64,000 bases of DNA from Pseudomonas sp. B21-048 (GCF_024748615.1 NZ_CP087168.1:2728001-2792000); one strand, 5' to 3'; counted from the stretch's first letter, positions 26,238 to 35,028 are shown. Notes: generated by a model not told the origin, from the sequence alone. Program-made: numbers and translations.

Positions 26238-26663
26238 CTATTTGCTCTTCCAGTACTTCTGCATCTCCAGAAACAGAAACGAAGCCGTCCAGGAGATCAG
26301 TACCAGGCCGGTCAGTGCCTGCAATCCGGTCAGGTACTTGAGTTGACCCATGGGTGAAATATCGCCAAAACCGATGGTGGTAAAAGTGGTGAAGGAAAAG
26401 TACACGCAGTCCATGAACGAGCCATCGAAATTGCCGCTCAGGCTGCCCCATTCACCGGAGCGGACCAGCAGGTAATAGACCAGTGCGAAACACCAGACTT
26501 CTATCGCATGGGCCAGCATCGCGCCGAACACCCCAACTACGATCCTGAAGCGGCTCCAGAGTTTGAGCCTGGGCAGCCAATCGTTCAGGCGCAACAGGCA
26601 TTCGTAGTGGATCACCACTGTGACAATCACCACCAGCGTATTGATTAACGTAATCGAAAACAT
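26238..26663 (-). CDS. Two-helix potassium-type ion channel
   Basis: 141 residues: three to four hydrophobic segments with a pore loop and the selectivity filter TTIGFGD near residue 94 (FSFTTFTTIGFGDISP), followed by the inner helix. The canonical filter is TVGYGD; Ile and Phe replacements occur in bacterial ion-channel-2 family members. It lacks a cytoplasmic RCK/TrkA-N domain. ATG 26663 starts MFSITLINTLVVIV; the upstream in-frame ATG at 26723 adds unrelated residues. Probable K+ conductance that adjusts membrane potential under stress, by family. Confidence 0.82.
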   Translation of the reverse strand: MFSITLINTLVVIVTVVIHYECLLRLNDWLPRLKLWSRFRIVVGVFGAMLAHAIEVWCFALVYYLLVRSGEWGSLSGNFDGSFMDCVYFSFTTFTTIGFGDISPMGQLKYLTGLQALTGLVLISWTASFLFLEMQKYWKSK

Positions 26664-26888
26664 AGGGTGCCTCGAACATCCAGAAGCTGCTATCGCGGCG
26701 AAGTCGGCGCGCACTGTCAGCATAAGTAGCGCACCTAGGTTGCACCAACAATAGGCGTTATGAGGCCAGTTTTGAGCCCGTGCTATCGACAGTGCAAGTG
26801 CAGTGCAGACATTGACAGAATGATGCGAGGCGGGGGAGTTGAAAACCGACGCTTCTGTAGCACTGAATGATCAACGTTTCAGGTCGGA

Positions 26889-27536
26889 TCAGGCGATGAG
26901 TATGTGGTTTTCCACATGCATCACCCCCGGGACCGCCCAAGCCGCATGTTCAGTAGCCTTCCGCTCTCGCCACAGATGAACGCAGCCTTCGAGTTTTACC
27001 GTCGTTCCCTCCACCGTAACGCGGATGTGGCTGGTATCCAGCTCTGCATTTCGCGCCATCGCATTTTCTATGCGGCGTTTGACATCTTCCAGACTGACCT
27101 TGGGTTTGACGATCAACAGATTGTTGATGCCGACGACCCCTGCCAGCTTACACATAGCCCTTTCAGCGTCTTCTTTTTGATATTGCCACTCCACTTCACC
27201 TTCAAGCGTGACCCATCCTTGCTGAACCTTGACCTGTATCTGGTCTTCTGGAATGTCAACATTCCATTGGATGATGTCCATGCAGCGGGACGCTATGACG
27301 TCATCTGCGACATCAGCATCGCCTGGTATCCGAACTTCGATTTCTTCGGCAACAGCATGTACGCCTTTAACGCGCTTTACAGCGCGTTCGGCCGCGATTT
27401 TTTCAGCGTAGGTCCGGACATGTCCGGTGAGGCTGACAACCCCGTTTTCTACAGCGACACCTATAGCCGCAGCATCAATGTGGGGTTGAAACTCAAGCTC
27501 ATCGAGAATATCTCGGCGCAACTTTAAATCGTTCAT
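26889..27536 (-). CDS. Triple BON-domain protein
   Basis: 215 residues made of three BON repeats (about 1-68, 78-145, 148-215), each with the GxVxLxGxV core: NGVVSLTGHV, QGWVTLEGEV and GTTVKLEGCV. No signal peptide is apparent (MNDLKLRRDILDELEF), so it is probably cytoplasmic or membrane-peripheral. BON proteins bind phospholipid and are often osmotically or stress induced. A fragment of a second copy lies at 15189. Confidence 0.88.
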   Translation of the reverse strand: MNDLKLRRDILDELEFQPHIDAAAIGVAVENGVVSLTGHVRTYAEKIAAERAVKRVKGVHAVAEEIEVRIPGDADVADDVIASRCMDIIQWNVDIPEDQIQVKVQQGWVTLEGEVEWQYQKEDAERAMCKLAGVVGINNLLIVKPKVSLEDVKRRIENAMARNAELDTSHIRVTVEGTTVKLEGCVHLWRERKATEHAAWAVPGVMHVENHILIA

Positions 27537-27669
27537 GATGATTCCTCATTCATAGGGCAGACGTTCAAGGCCAGAAAAATCAGCCAGTTATGCCCATTCA
27601 ACTGGTATCCAAAAATAGAAAACTGTGTTTTGTCATGGTTTGATTCGAAAGATTAGCTCAGAGCTGGCT

Positions 27670-28265
27670 TCATCGATTTTGTTCGGTCAGTCTGTGGGCG
27701 GCGAGCGCTATGACCCATTCTTCGTTTGTAGGTTCGACCATCACCTTGACTCGGCTGGCCGGGGTCGAGATCACGGCGGCATTGGCCAGATTGGCGGTTC
27801 GTCCAGTTCGATGCCCAGATAATGCAGGCCCGCGCACATCCGGGAGCGAATTGCCGCGTTATGTTCACCAATACCTGCGGTGAACACCAGCATGTCCAGG
27901 CCTCCCAGGATCGCAACAAGGGCACCGGCTTCGTGGATGAAACGGCGCAAGTACAACGCAAGGGCCATGGCTGCGCGTGGTTCGGCAGCTTCGACTTCGA
28001 GCAATACGCGCGGGTCGCTGGAAATGCCGGAAACCCCAAGCAGCCCAGATTCGTGATACAGGACGTGGCTAACCTGCTCCAGGTTCAACTTCCAGATTCC
28101 CATCAGGAAAATCACCGCGCCAGGGTCCATCGCCCCGCACCGGGTACCCATCATCAAGCCATCCAGCGCTGAGAAACCCATGGTGGTGGCGACGCTTTTC
28201 AAATCTCGCATGCCGCATAGGCTGGCGCCGCTACCCAGATGCGCGACCACCGTCCGACCACGAGC
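27670..28265 (-). pseudogene. ackA: Acetate kinase, 5'-truncated and frameshifted
   Basis: The minus strand encodes the second half of acetate kinase: ARGRTVVAHLGSGASLCGM, GFSALDGLMMGTRCGAMDPG, then LGGLDMLVFTAGIGEHNAAI and MCAGLHYLGIELDE. At about 27790 the frame breaks; the C-terminus resumes in another frame as AAVISTPASRVKVMVEPTNE and ends LTEQNR-stop at 27670. The first half, including the N-terminal phosphate-binding loop, is missing. The enzyme would have converted acetyl-phosphate from phosphoketolase to acetate plus ATP; this copy cannot. Confidence 0.87.
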
Positions 28266-28327
28266 CTGGCTGTTCGTCGAGAACCAGAGACTGATTGTCG
28301 CCACCGTTTATTCCGACATTTTACGAG

Positions 28328-28474
28328 CTAATTTTTTAAGCTGATTTTTCTGTTTTTAAAGTGACAATGACAGGACATGTCGCGTGCATAGTTTTTGACA
28401 GTGATGTCTTTCAAATCAGATATTTTCTTACCGATATGCTCGACAGCGCGGTTGGGCCTCCAATTCTTACTCAC
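28328..28474 (-). pseudogene. 5' remnant of an unidentified gene (possibly nucleotide-cyclase-like)
   Basis: A GTG at 28474 preceded by AAAGGAGAAGCTCA starts MSKNWRPNRAVEHIGKKISD then LKDITVKNYARDM before meaningless residues and a stop. The N-terminal pattern recalls proteins with adenylate/guanylate cyclase domains, but 35 residues are too few to be sure. The strong ribosome-binding site indicates a genuine gene start cut off by the deletion that also truncated acetate kinase. Confidence 0.4.
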
Positions 28475-28749
28475 TGAGCTTCTCCTTTCCTGAGGGACGC
28501 ATAACCATGCATGGCACAGGGCTGTAGCTGGCTGATGATGAACCCGTTCACATCCTCTGTGATCGGGCATCAAGGGCCATTTTCGTGAGGCCTTGCTGGA
28601 TGCCATGCAGAAGTTTTCCGGATTGGCAAAGGTTGGGATGATCGTTTGACGCTTGGCAGAAACAGGTGAGCTGAAGACTACAAGACGTAATAAAAGCGGA
28701 CTTCCGCACACATGAATGAGCCGAGATCGAATTACAGCTTGCGTAGACA

Positions 28750-29295
28750 CTATTTACTTTGCACCACTCGAACATGGGCTTGGCTTATGGCCTTGTAGAT
28801 GCGAATCGATCGTAAAAGCGGCCACCAGTCGTATAGAAAAATCTGCAGCGGTCGCCACATTGCCACCCAGCCACCGATTATCAGGCTTTCGCGCGCTATG
28901 TTGACGAAAGCGCCAGTGCCAAATTGACCAATGACATCAGCTAAGCTCAGGCACAGGATCACAAAGGAGATGCCGATCAATAGGCTAATACGGCCGTCCC
29001 GAAGGAGATGCTTCAACTCACCGCGTACGAGACCTGCCTTACGATCAAAGTAATTGTGGATTGCCTCGAGCATGATCGCGCTTGGCTCGCCTTCTGCAGG
29101 CATATGCTCAAGATGAATTGTAATCCTGAGCCGGCTGTCCGACTTGAATTCCGCCGCCCAGGTCTCGATGAACGCTTCCGCTTCACGATCGAGATCCTTG
29201 TTAAGGAAAGGTGTCGGATCCATAGAGTTAAACAACTGCGCAAGTTCGCGTACCCGGAGTTGAAGGTGATGCTCAGGTGGTGACTTTTTTTTCAT
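28750..29295 (-). CDS. Hypothetical membrane protein, 181 aa
   Basis: N-terminal 95 residues are soluble and acidic (LRVRELAQLFNSMDPTPFLN), followed by two membrane helices (about 104-122 and 130-150) and a basic tail. ATG 29295 starts MKKKSPPEHHLQL. I recall similar proteins in Pseudomonas stress islands but can name no domain. It lies alone between the cyclase-like remnant and the island's right edge. Confidence 0.75.
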   Translation of the reverse strand: MKKKSPPEHHLQLRVRELAQLFNSMDPTPFLNKDLDREAEAFIETWAAEFKSDSRLRITIHLEHMPAEGEPSAIMLEAIHNYFDRKAGLVRGELKHLLRDGRISLLIGISFVILCLSLADVIGQFGTGAFVNIARESLIIGGWVAMWRPLQIFLYDWWPLLRSIRIYKAISQAHVRVVQSK

Positions 29296-29429
29296 CGTGC
29301 TACCCGATTGTCATGGGTTGGCAATTTCGAGTTTCGCGACGCGCTTTCGCTGTGCATCCGTCTTGCGGTCGCCTCCAACTCTACCGTATCTCGTTGCTAG
29401 GGAACCGAACAGGTGGCTGGCTATTTCTT

Positions 29430-29459
29430 GGCCGAATTAAAAGGCCGGCAAGAAATAAA
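29430..29459. terminator. Hairpin near island edge
   Basis: Arms TTTCTTGGCCG and CCGGCAAGAAA (one slip) around a 10-base A-rich loop. It lies between two weakly supported genes; no clear U-run. Confidence 0.3.
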
Positions 29460-29483
29460 ACGCCTGGCGAGGGAGGAGTCACT

Positions 29484-29672
29484 ATGTCCGAAAAAAGATT
29501 TCTAACAATTGTCATAGTAATTTCATTTGCAGAACATGCTTGGTTTTATTGCGTGTTCGTTACGCGGAGGCATCCGGTACTGCCATCCCTGCTAGGAATG
29601 CAGGATTGGTTTATCGCGCGGTCGCAACCGCTCAAAAGCTTGCGTAGCATCGCACCGACTATGTCGCGATGA
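29484..29672 (+). CDS. Short hypothetical reading frame, probably truncated
   Basis: 62 codons from ATG 29484 after GGGAGGAG. The first 27 residues (MSEKRFLTIVIVISFAEHAW) form a plausible membrane helix; the rest looks random and runs into the IS3 scrap, so the original gene was probably cut. No family recognised. Confidence 0.3.
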   Translation: MSEKRFLTIVIVISFAEHAWFYCVFVTRRHPVLPSLLGMQDWFIARSQPLKSLRSIAPTMSR

Positions 29673-29720
29673 TTTCGCCGCTGTAGAGATCAAGTACCGG
29701 TGAGAGGTAAAGCTTTCGCT
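29660..29720 (-). mobile_element. IS3-family transposase (OrfB) scrap
   Basis: The minus strand reads KLYLSPVLDLYSGEIIA, a conserved stretch around the second catalytic Asp of IS3-family DDE integrases. Only about 20 codons remain; no ends or target duplication seen. Confidence 0.7.
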
Positions 29721-29759
29721 AGGGGCATGATCGACCGCGACTCTGCCCGGATCCAAGAA

Positions 29760-30498
29760 TTACTTTCGCATCTTTAGTCCTTTTACTGATCTGGCTCGTT
29801 GCTCGTCCAGACTGTTGTAGTAGGTGTTTTGCGTTGTGCTCAGGCTGTTATGACGCAGATCGGCTTGAAGGTCTTTCATACCGCGAAGCGGCGCGTCGAA
29901 TGTGGCTGCTGTGTGCCGTAGCCAGTGGAGCGAGGCAGAGCGAAGTTGGTCAATCTCATCCTCACTCCAACCTTCACTCTGCATGCGCTGCAAAGCGCGA
30001 TCAAACACTGCTTGAAGAAGCGACCCTACATGTAGGTCCGATAGCCCACCGCGGCCTTTCAGTGTGGTAATCCGTGGCGTTTGTTCCTGTGGTGAGGGCA
30101 GGGGAGAGAGCTTTTAGAAAGTGGCGATATCTCACGAGATAGCGCTCGACGTACTCGTCTCTCACACTGATCTTGGCCGCTTTGTTACCTTTGCCGACGA
30201 CGTGGAACCACCAATTGCCCGTTGTATCCCGCCGCAAATCTCCCATTGTTGGCCGCCAGTTATCACGGCCGATCAGGTCAGACACACGGAGGTACATAGC
30301 AAAGAGCGTCGCCACGACAAACAGCGTCCGCTCATGGGCTGGATCATCGTCAGCCATCAGTTCCGCAGTATCAATCACGAAACTCCATTGCAACTCGGTC
30401 AAGGACCGAGACGCCACGTCCAGCGTGTTTCGCTGCTTATAGATCGACTTCTGCTTGATGGCACGGAAGGGATTTGCTTCCGTAAGACCTTCATCCAT
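29760..30498 (-). pseudogene. Tyrosine site-specific integrase, frameshifted and 5'-truncated
   Basis: From 30498 the minus strand gives DEGLTEANPFRAIKQKSIYK, the catalytic Arg region ATLFAMYLRVSDLIGRDN and VVGKGNKAAKISVRDEYVER (beta-hairpin Lys). At about 30090 the frame breaks after HFLKALS; the remainder continues in the next frame as LKGRGGLSDLHVGSLLQAVF to the HxxR box SLHWLRHTAATFDAP and the nucleophile STTQNTYYNS, ending at 29760. All catalytic residues are still legible across the two frames, but the N-terminal arm-binding domain is lost. Marks the likely right end of the island. Confidence 0.87.
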
Positions 30499-30663
30499 CT
30501 TTCCAGTTCCTCTTAATCCGAGGAACATGATCGACCGGGCGCTCCGTCCAGCAATGGCCCGGCCGCAGGAAACTCTCACAAGATTGAGGACTTCATCACG
30601 CCCTGCAAATTCAGGAGCTCTCTTTCCTGTGCTTGGTGCAAAAGGATTACGGCTAGAATCCAT
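30499..30663 (-). pseudogene. AAA-type ATPase, N-terminal fragment fused to the integrase
   Basis: The first 55 codons, MDSSRNPFAPSTGKRAPEFA then GRDEVLNLVR, end in a Walker A core GLRGTGK and pass without a stop into integrase sequence (MDEGLTEANPF). In full ATPases of this type GLRGxGKT is followed by the rest of the ATP-binding domain. An in-frame deletion joined the two genes, so a 220-codon chimera is open from 30663 to 30001. Confidence 0.72.
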
Positions 30664-31009
30664 ATGCTATTTCCCGGGAATCGCTTGGAAGTACGCTATC
30701 TTGGATTTCCTTCCGAGTTTAGACAAAGATTTGCTTCCGCGTTCTTCCAGCGCAGAGTCTTTCCTGGCTATCTGACGGCTGCCTTTGGGAAGTAAATATC
30801 CAAAGGCGGGTAGGATTCCCCGATTTGGACAATTACTTCACAGAAATTTGGATGTTTGCTTCCGGGTACTGGAATAGAGAATATTTTTATTAAGGATTTT
30901 TTCAGCTCCGACACATCGTTTAACATAATATACATTACACGTAACATCTTGTTTCAAGATTAGCCTGGTTGCACGCAGATTTTGCAGCCCTCAATTCCCC
31001 CAAACCTCC
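30664..31009. other. AT-rich gap at island edge
   Basis: 346 bases, clearly richer in A and T than its surroundings, especially 30860-30960. It should hold the promoter of the ATPase/integrase chimera. I see no gene, direct repeat or tRNA 3' end that would serve as an attachment site. Confidence 0.5.
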
Positions 31010-31534
31010 TCATCCTTGCGTCAGCTTCCCAATCAGCTCCGAATGCTCGGGAAACTGCGCTCTGAGCTTCTGCCGGTTGCCCATCTCCATATCTGCAAAA
31101 TCAAACCCTGGTGAAACCGCTTCACTGATCAAACCGTATTTCGCTGAACCATTCATAAGCTGCGAAGCTTTCCAGACGCCACCAGGTACATGCATCTGCA
31201 AACATTGCCCGGCGATAATGTCGCTGCCCATCACCACAGTTTTCAACGTGCCGTCTGGAAAGATCAGGCTGTACTGAATCGGGTTTCCCAAATGGTAGTA
31301 ATGAACGATGTCCGATTGATTCAGGTGGAAATGACCGATCGGCGAATCCTTGGTCAGCAAGTAATAAATTGAAGTCATCAGGTGACGTTGACCACCATTG
31401 ATCTCGACCATAGCGTGGTGATTGGATTGAAAGCTTCTTCGGTAGAAACCGCCTTCCATGTGAGGCTCCAGAGCCAATGCGGCGATCACTGCTTCAGCGT
31501 TGGGGATTTGAGTATCGAATTCACTGTTGGTCAT
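31010..31534 (-). CDS. Cupin_5 (DUF985) family protein
   Basis: 174 residues. Starts MTNSEFDTQIPNAEAVIAAL; family motifs HMEGGFYRRSFQS near 31, STSIYYLL-type strand MTSIYYLLTKDSPIGHFHL, SDIVHYYHLGNPIQYSLI, and GVWKASQL near 127. A single-domain beta-barrel; members often have unknown or sugar-epimerase-like roles. ATG 31534 is preferred over the in-frame ATG at 31558. A perfect 12-base palindromic operator lies 60-90 bases upstream, so it is under a dedicated repressor or activator. Confidence 0.88.
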   Translation of the reverse strand: MTNSEFDTQIPNAEAVIAALALEPHMEGGFYRRSFQSNHHAMVEINGGQRHLMTSIYYLLTKDSPIGHFHLNQSDIVHYYHLGNPIQYSLIFPDGTLKTVVMGSDIIAGQCLQMHVPGGVWKASQLMNGSAKYGLISEAVSPGFDFADMEMGNRQKLRAQFPEHSELIGKLTQG

Positions 31535-31592
31535 GCAGATGCCCTCCCTTAAAAACACTATGCCTATTAGATTTGTTTTGTCGATAGACTAT

Positions 31593-31622
31593 AACTATAC
31601 TAAACAGTCATTTAGTATAGTT
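31593..31622. promoter_or_regulatory. Palindromic operator
   Basis: Perfect inverted repeat with 12-base arms AACTATACTAAA (31593-31604) and TTTAGTATAGTT (31611-31622), 6-base spacer. The TATACT within each arm also suits a -10 element. Shape and size fit a dimeric repressor such as a TetR, GntR or HxlR protein; the regulator is not recognisable nearby. Confidence 0.7.
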
Positions 31623-31744
31623 GTTGATTAGAGCCAAGACATTTGGTCCTGCATCAGGGGATCCAGCCTCCCCCGTTAGTTTCCACTTTATCCATCAGAA
31701 GGCAGCCCCTTAACTATCGGGTGCCAGGCACCAAATCGAGTATT

Positions 31745-32947
31745 TCATCGATCCCGAGGCAACGAGGTTCCATCTCCAGCGTTCGACCATTGAGCAGTAT
31801 TCCATCCGCGACATCTCTCATCGCCAGTGACGTCGCCGAGGCCGCCAAACAACACTGGCGCCAGCGCTCCCCCACCGATGGTGCCGGTATAGAACACGGC
31901 GAAGGCATGCTCTCGCTTGCCAGGGCTGGCCAGATCCGGCACGGCGCCATACAACACCGATGATGTTCCGTTCAACGCCAGACCCAGCAGCGGCAACATC
32001 GCCATCAGGCCGAAAATCGGCAGGTACACGGCCATGATGATCAACATCGCGGTGGAGAACTCGGTCAGCCACACGGTTTTCATCATGCCGATGCGTGCAC
32101 CCAAGTAGCCGCACAGCAACTTGCCGAACGCACCGCCCACGAACAACATCGTCAGCGCCAGGCCTATACCCGCCGTCCCGGCCCCCTTCTCTTTCAGCAG
32201 GAACGGCAAGAAGGTGAGAAACCCCATTCGCACCGCACTGTCCAGTGTGCCGGTCACGATCAGCGCGCGCAGCCCGCTGGCGGAGCCATTTCCCATGATT
32301 ACCCTGGAGGACTTGCCCTGACCGGACGAGGAAACGGCGCGCGCCGGGATCAGCCACCACAGCAGGCCGGCTGCGGCCAGACCGAGCAGGCCCATCAGCG
32401 TGACACTCGCCCGCCAGCTGATGACTGTCAGCAACAGGCCGACCAACCCCGGTATCAGCGTTTTGCCGATGTCCCCGAAAAAGTTGTACTGCGACAACGC
32501 TTGCTTGACGCCCCCGCCCGCCTCGTGAGTATCGGTGATCAACGAAGACGCCAGCGGATGTTGGGTACTCGCGCCCAATCCGCCCAACAACAGCGCCAAC
32601 AACAGCACCGTCAAACCGCCTGCCTGCCCCGCCAGCAAGTAAGCCAGCCCCGCGAGTGCGGTCCCGCCCACCAGCATGCTCTCTCGCCCCCATCGCCTGG
32701 CGGCCCGGCTCGCCAATAGCTGGAAACCGGCCATCATCCCGGAGTAAGCGCCGCGCAACAGGCCGATCTGGGCGTAGCTCATGGCGAACTGCGCCTGCCA
32801 GATCGGTAACAGCACATAGATAACGTCGGTCAGACCATCATGCACGGCGTGGGCGCCACAGCCAGCCACCAGGGATCGGCGACGTACAGAAGCATCAGCC
32901 AATTGCGACTCTTGCAAGGACGATACTTCGTCTTTCAGATCGTTCAT
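31745..32947 (-). CDS. MFS transporter, 3' end altered
   Basis: 400 residues; about eleven membrane helices recognisable, starting at VAGCGAHAVHDGLTDVIYVL (cytoplasmic MFS motif in LLRGAYSGMMAGFQLLASRA). The family's last helix should follow LFGGLGDVTG, but here the frame continues into DERCRGWNTAQWSNAGDGTS and stops, so the final helix is missing. The replaced sequence reads better in a different frame (AMRDVADGILLNGRTLEMEP). Function as an exporter is doubtful. Its start lies 10 bases after the haem-oxygenase-like gene, so both are in one operon. Confidence 0.75.
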   Translation of the reverse strand: MNDLKDEVSSLQESQLADASVRRRSLVAGCGAHAVHDGLTDVIYVLLPIWQAQFAMSYAQIGLLRGAYSGMMAGFQLLASRAARRWGRESMLVGGTALAGLAYLLAGQAGGLTVLLLALLLGGLGASTQHPLASSLITDTHEAGGGVKQALSQYNFFGDIGKTLIPGLVGLLLTVISWRASVTLMGLLGLAAAGLLWWLIPARAVSSSGQGKSSRVIMGNGSASGLRALIVTGTLDSAVRMGFLTFLPFLLKEKGAGTAGIGLALTMLFVGGAFGKLLCGYLGARIGMMKTVWLTEFSTAMLIIMAVYLPIFGLMAMLPLLGLALNGTSSVLYGAVPDLASPGKREHAFAVFYTGTIGGGALAPVLFGGLGDVTGDERCRGWNTAQWSNAGDGTSLPRDR

Positions 32948-32957
32948 CGCTCCACCA

Positions 32958-33788
32958 TTACTGCAACAGTTGCGCGCAATCCTTCATCACGCCGGATTTG
33001 CGACGCAGGTAGTCGGCGAAAATCTCCCGGGCGGTTTCCTGGTCGACAGCAATCTGCATCGCATCGACAAATTCGTTCACGGCCGCTACGGCATGGGCGA
33101 AATGATTGCTCTCGGTCCCACCGGTATGCACGGTGACCCAGGCGACTGTAGCGCGGGCCTTTTCCGCTGGCACGCCCATGTCGCGGACAAACCACTGTTT
33201 GTACAGCGGATGGATAAACTCCACTTCGCCATGGGTATACACCTCATGGATCAAAGTGGTCAGCAAGCCTTGCAACAAATCGCGATCGCGCAGGCGGCGA
33301 GCGTCAGTCCAGTCTTTGAAGGACTGGGCCGAAGGCAGGCAGTTTTCTTTCAACAGCCACAGGTCATCGCCGCACAGAGGCGTGGCCATGTTGTAGAACA
33401 GGTCCGAGTGCAAGGTATTGCCCAGCGCGCCCAAGTCCTCATCGGTAATCCGTTGCAGACTGCCGCAGGCCCGATAGAGCCTCTCGGCGGCCTCGGAGCC
33501 CTGCTCTGAGCGCGCCAGTAAAGTAATGCGGTTGGCCAGGCCCGAGACGCTGGCGGCCGAGTTGTTGGTCTTGGACCAACTGGCGAAAAACTTGCGCAAG
33601 GCCACCGGCGAATGGCGACGCGCGGTGAGTGTCTCGAAGGCACTTTCGATGTCCACAAGCGCACCCTCTTCGCTCCAGAACGCCTCGAACAGTGCATGTT
33701 TCAAGACACTGGCAGGCATGTCGTTCAACACCGGTTCGACGATTTTCAACAACTGGCTCTGTCGGGTCATTACGTTACTCATGGTCAT
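32958..33788 (-). CDS. Haem-oxygenase-like (TenA/PqqC/diiron-oxidase fold) enzyme
   Basis: 276 residues, all-helical and soluble. Three His/Glu-rich helices stand out: LGNTLHSDLFYNM, TTLIHEVYTHGEVEFIHPLY and VTVHTGGTESNHFAHAVAAV, the arrangement of metal ligands in haem-oxygenase-like diiron enzymes and PqqC/TenA relatives. Several starts are possible; ATG 33788 (MTMSNVMTRQ) follows AAAGGAATATGTGAG. Flanked by two MFS transporters on the same strand and a divergent LysR regulator, so it probably makes or degrades a small molecule that the transporters export. The precise reaction is unknown. Confidence 0.75.
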   Translation of the reverse strand: MTMSNVMTRQSQLLKIVEPVLNDMPASVLKHALFEAFWSEEGALVDIESAFETLTARRHSPVALRKFFASWSKTNNSAASVSGLANRITLLARSEQGSEAAERLYRACGSLQRITDEDLGALGNTLHSDLFYNMATPLCGDDLWLLKENCLPSAQSFKDWTDARRLRDRDLLQGLLTTLIHEVYTHGEVEFIHPLYKQWFVRDMGVPAEKARATVAWVTVHTGGTESNHFAHAVAAVNEFVDAMQIAVDQETAREIFADYLRRKSGVMKDCAQLLQ

Positions 33789-33816
33789 CTCACATATTCC
33801 TTTATTGGATGATGAA

Positions 33817-35028
33817 TCAGGCAGGTTCACCGGTTCGCTCGGAACCGTTACGGTCGTGCGCGACCGGCGTATCGGGTTTGAGGGGTTTCCAGCCGGTCAA
33901 GGCGATCAACAGCGACAACAACTGAAAGCCGATGATCAGCACCACGCAGCCCTGCCAGCCCCAGCGACTCCAGATCATCGCGGGGACGATGGCGCCGAAG
34001 CTGCCCCCCAGGTAATAACCCGTCAGGTACAGCCCCACTGCCCCGGCCTTGTCATGTCGGGCCGTGGCCGTGATAAAGGCGTTGGCAGAGGCCTGGGCCA
34101 GAAACACGCCGGTCGAACTCAGGGCCAGGCCCAGCACGATCAGCCACAGCGACGGCAGCAGGGTCAGGATCGAACCACTGACTCCCAACACCACTGCGCC
34201 CACCAGCAACTCGGATTGCGGCCGCAATTTGCTCAAGCGCCCGGCGATGGGAATCACCACCAATGCCAGCAGGAACACCGCATAGATCGTCCCCAGGGCC
34301 GCGGCTCCGAGGTTGAACGGTGTCTGACTGAGGTACAGACCGGCGTAAGTGAAGGTCGCCACTTGCGAGAACAGCACACAAAAACCGACGCCATAGGCCG
34401 CCAGCAAAGGTTTGCTGCACAGTTCGCGAAGCGCTTGCAGACGGATAGGTGAAGCCCTGGCAGCCAACACTGGATTGGCCGGCAGCAAAAAGTGGATGGC
34501 CACGCCGACGAACAGACTCATCGCCGCCAACAGTTCAAAGGCCTCTCGCCAGCCCACATATTCGGTCATGATCCCTGTCACGAAGCGTCCGGCAAATCCG
34601 CCCAGCACGGTACCGGCCACATAGAGGCTGGTGATGACAGTCACCGTGCCACCGCTCCAGCGGTCGCCGATGTAGGCTACGCTCGTGGCGAACACCACCG
34701 GAATCAACATGCCTTCGACAAAACGCCAGACCAACAGCTCGGCAAAGCTGCCGGCATGGGCTGTCAATAGTGCCGGCACCGCCAATAGCAGTGCTGCGCA
34801 GACAATCACCGAGCGTTGCTCAAAGCGACCGGCAAGACGGCTGACAAAGGGCGCAGTGAGGGCGACCGCCAGGGTGGTCACCGTTATGCTCCATCCTGCT
34901 TGCCGGGCACTCACCTGAAAACTCAGGGCAAACTCCTGAAGTATGCTCTGGGTTGAATACAAGTTAAGGAAGGCCGCACAACCACACAGAAACAGGGCGA
35001 CGCGAGCACTATGCAGGCGCGAATTCAT
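33817..35028 (-). CDS. MFS transporter, YnfM-like
   Basis: 403 residues, twelve membrane helices. MFS motifs: TVTTLAVALTAPFVSRLAGR near helices 2-3 and GRLSKLRPQSELLVG between helices 8 and 9. Starts MNSRLHSARVALFLCGCAAF; the upstream in-frame ATG at 35154 overlaps the divergent regulator. An exporter of drug-like or metabolite substrates by family; adjacent LysR gene probably controls it. Confidence 0.9.
   Translation of the reverse strand: MNSRLHSARVALFLCGCAAFLNLYSTQSILQEFALSFQVSARQAGWSITVTTLAVALTAPFVSRLAGRFEQRSVIVCAALLLAVPALLTAHAGSFAELLVWRFVEGMLIPVVFATSVAYIGDRWSGGTVTVITSLYVAGTVLGGFAGRFVTGIMTEYVGWREAFELLAAMSLFVGVAIHFLLPANPVLAARASPIRLQALRELCSKPLLAAYGVGFCVLFSQVATFTYAGLYLSQTPFNLGAAALGTIYAVFLLALVVIPIAGRLSKLRPQSELLVGAVVLGVSGSILTLLPSLWLIVLGLALSSTGVFLAQASANAFITATARHDKAGAVGLYLTGYYLGGSFGAIVPAMIWSRWGWQGCVVLIIGFQLLSLLIALTGWKPLKPDTPVAHDRNGSERTGEPA

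Noticed and set aside
33526-34452. 308-codon plus-strand frame rich in Gln, His and Arg
   Set aside because: Antisense of the haem-oxygenase-like and MFS genes; no domain and low complexity.
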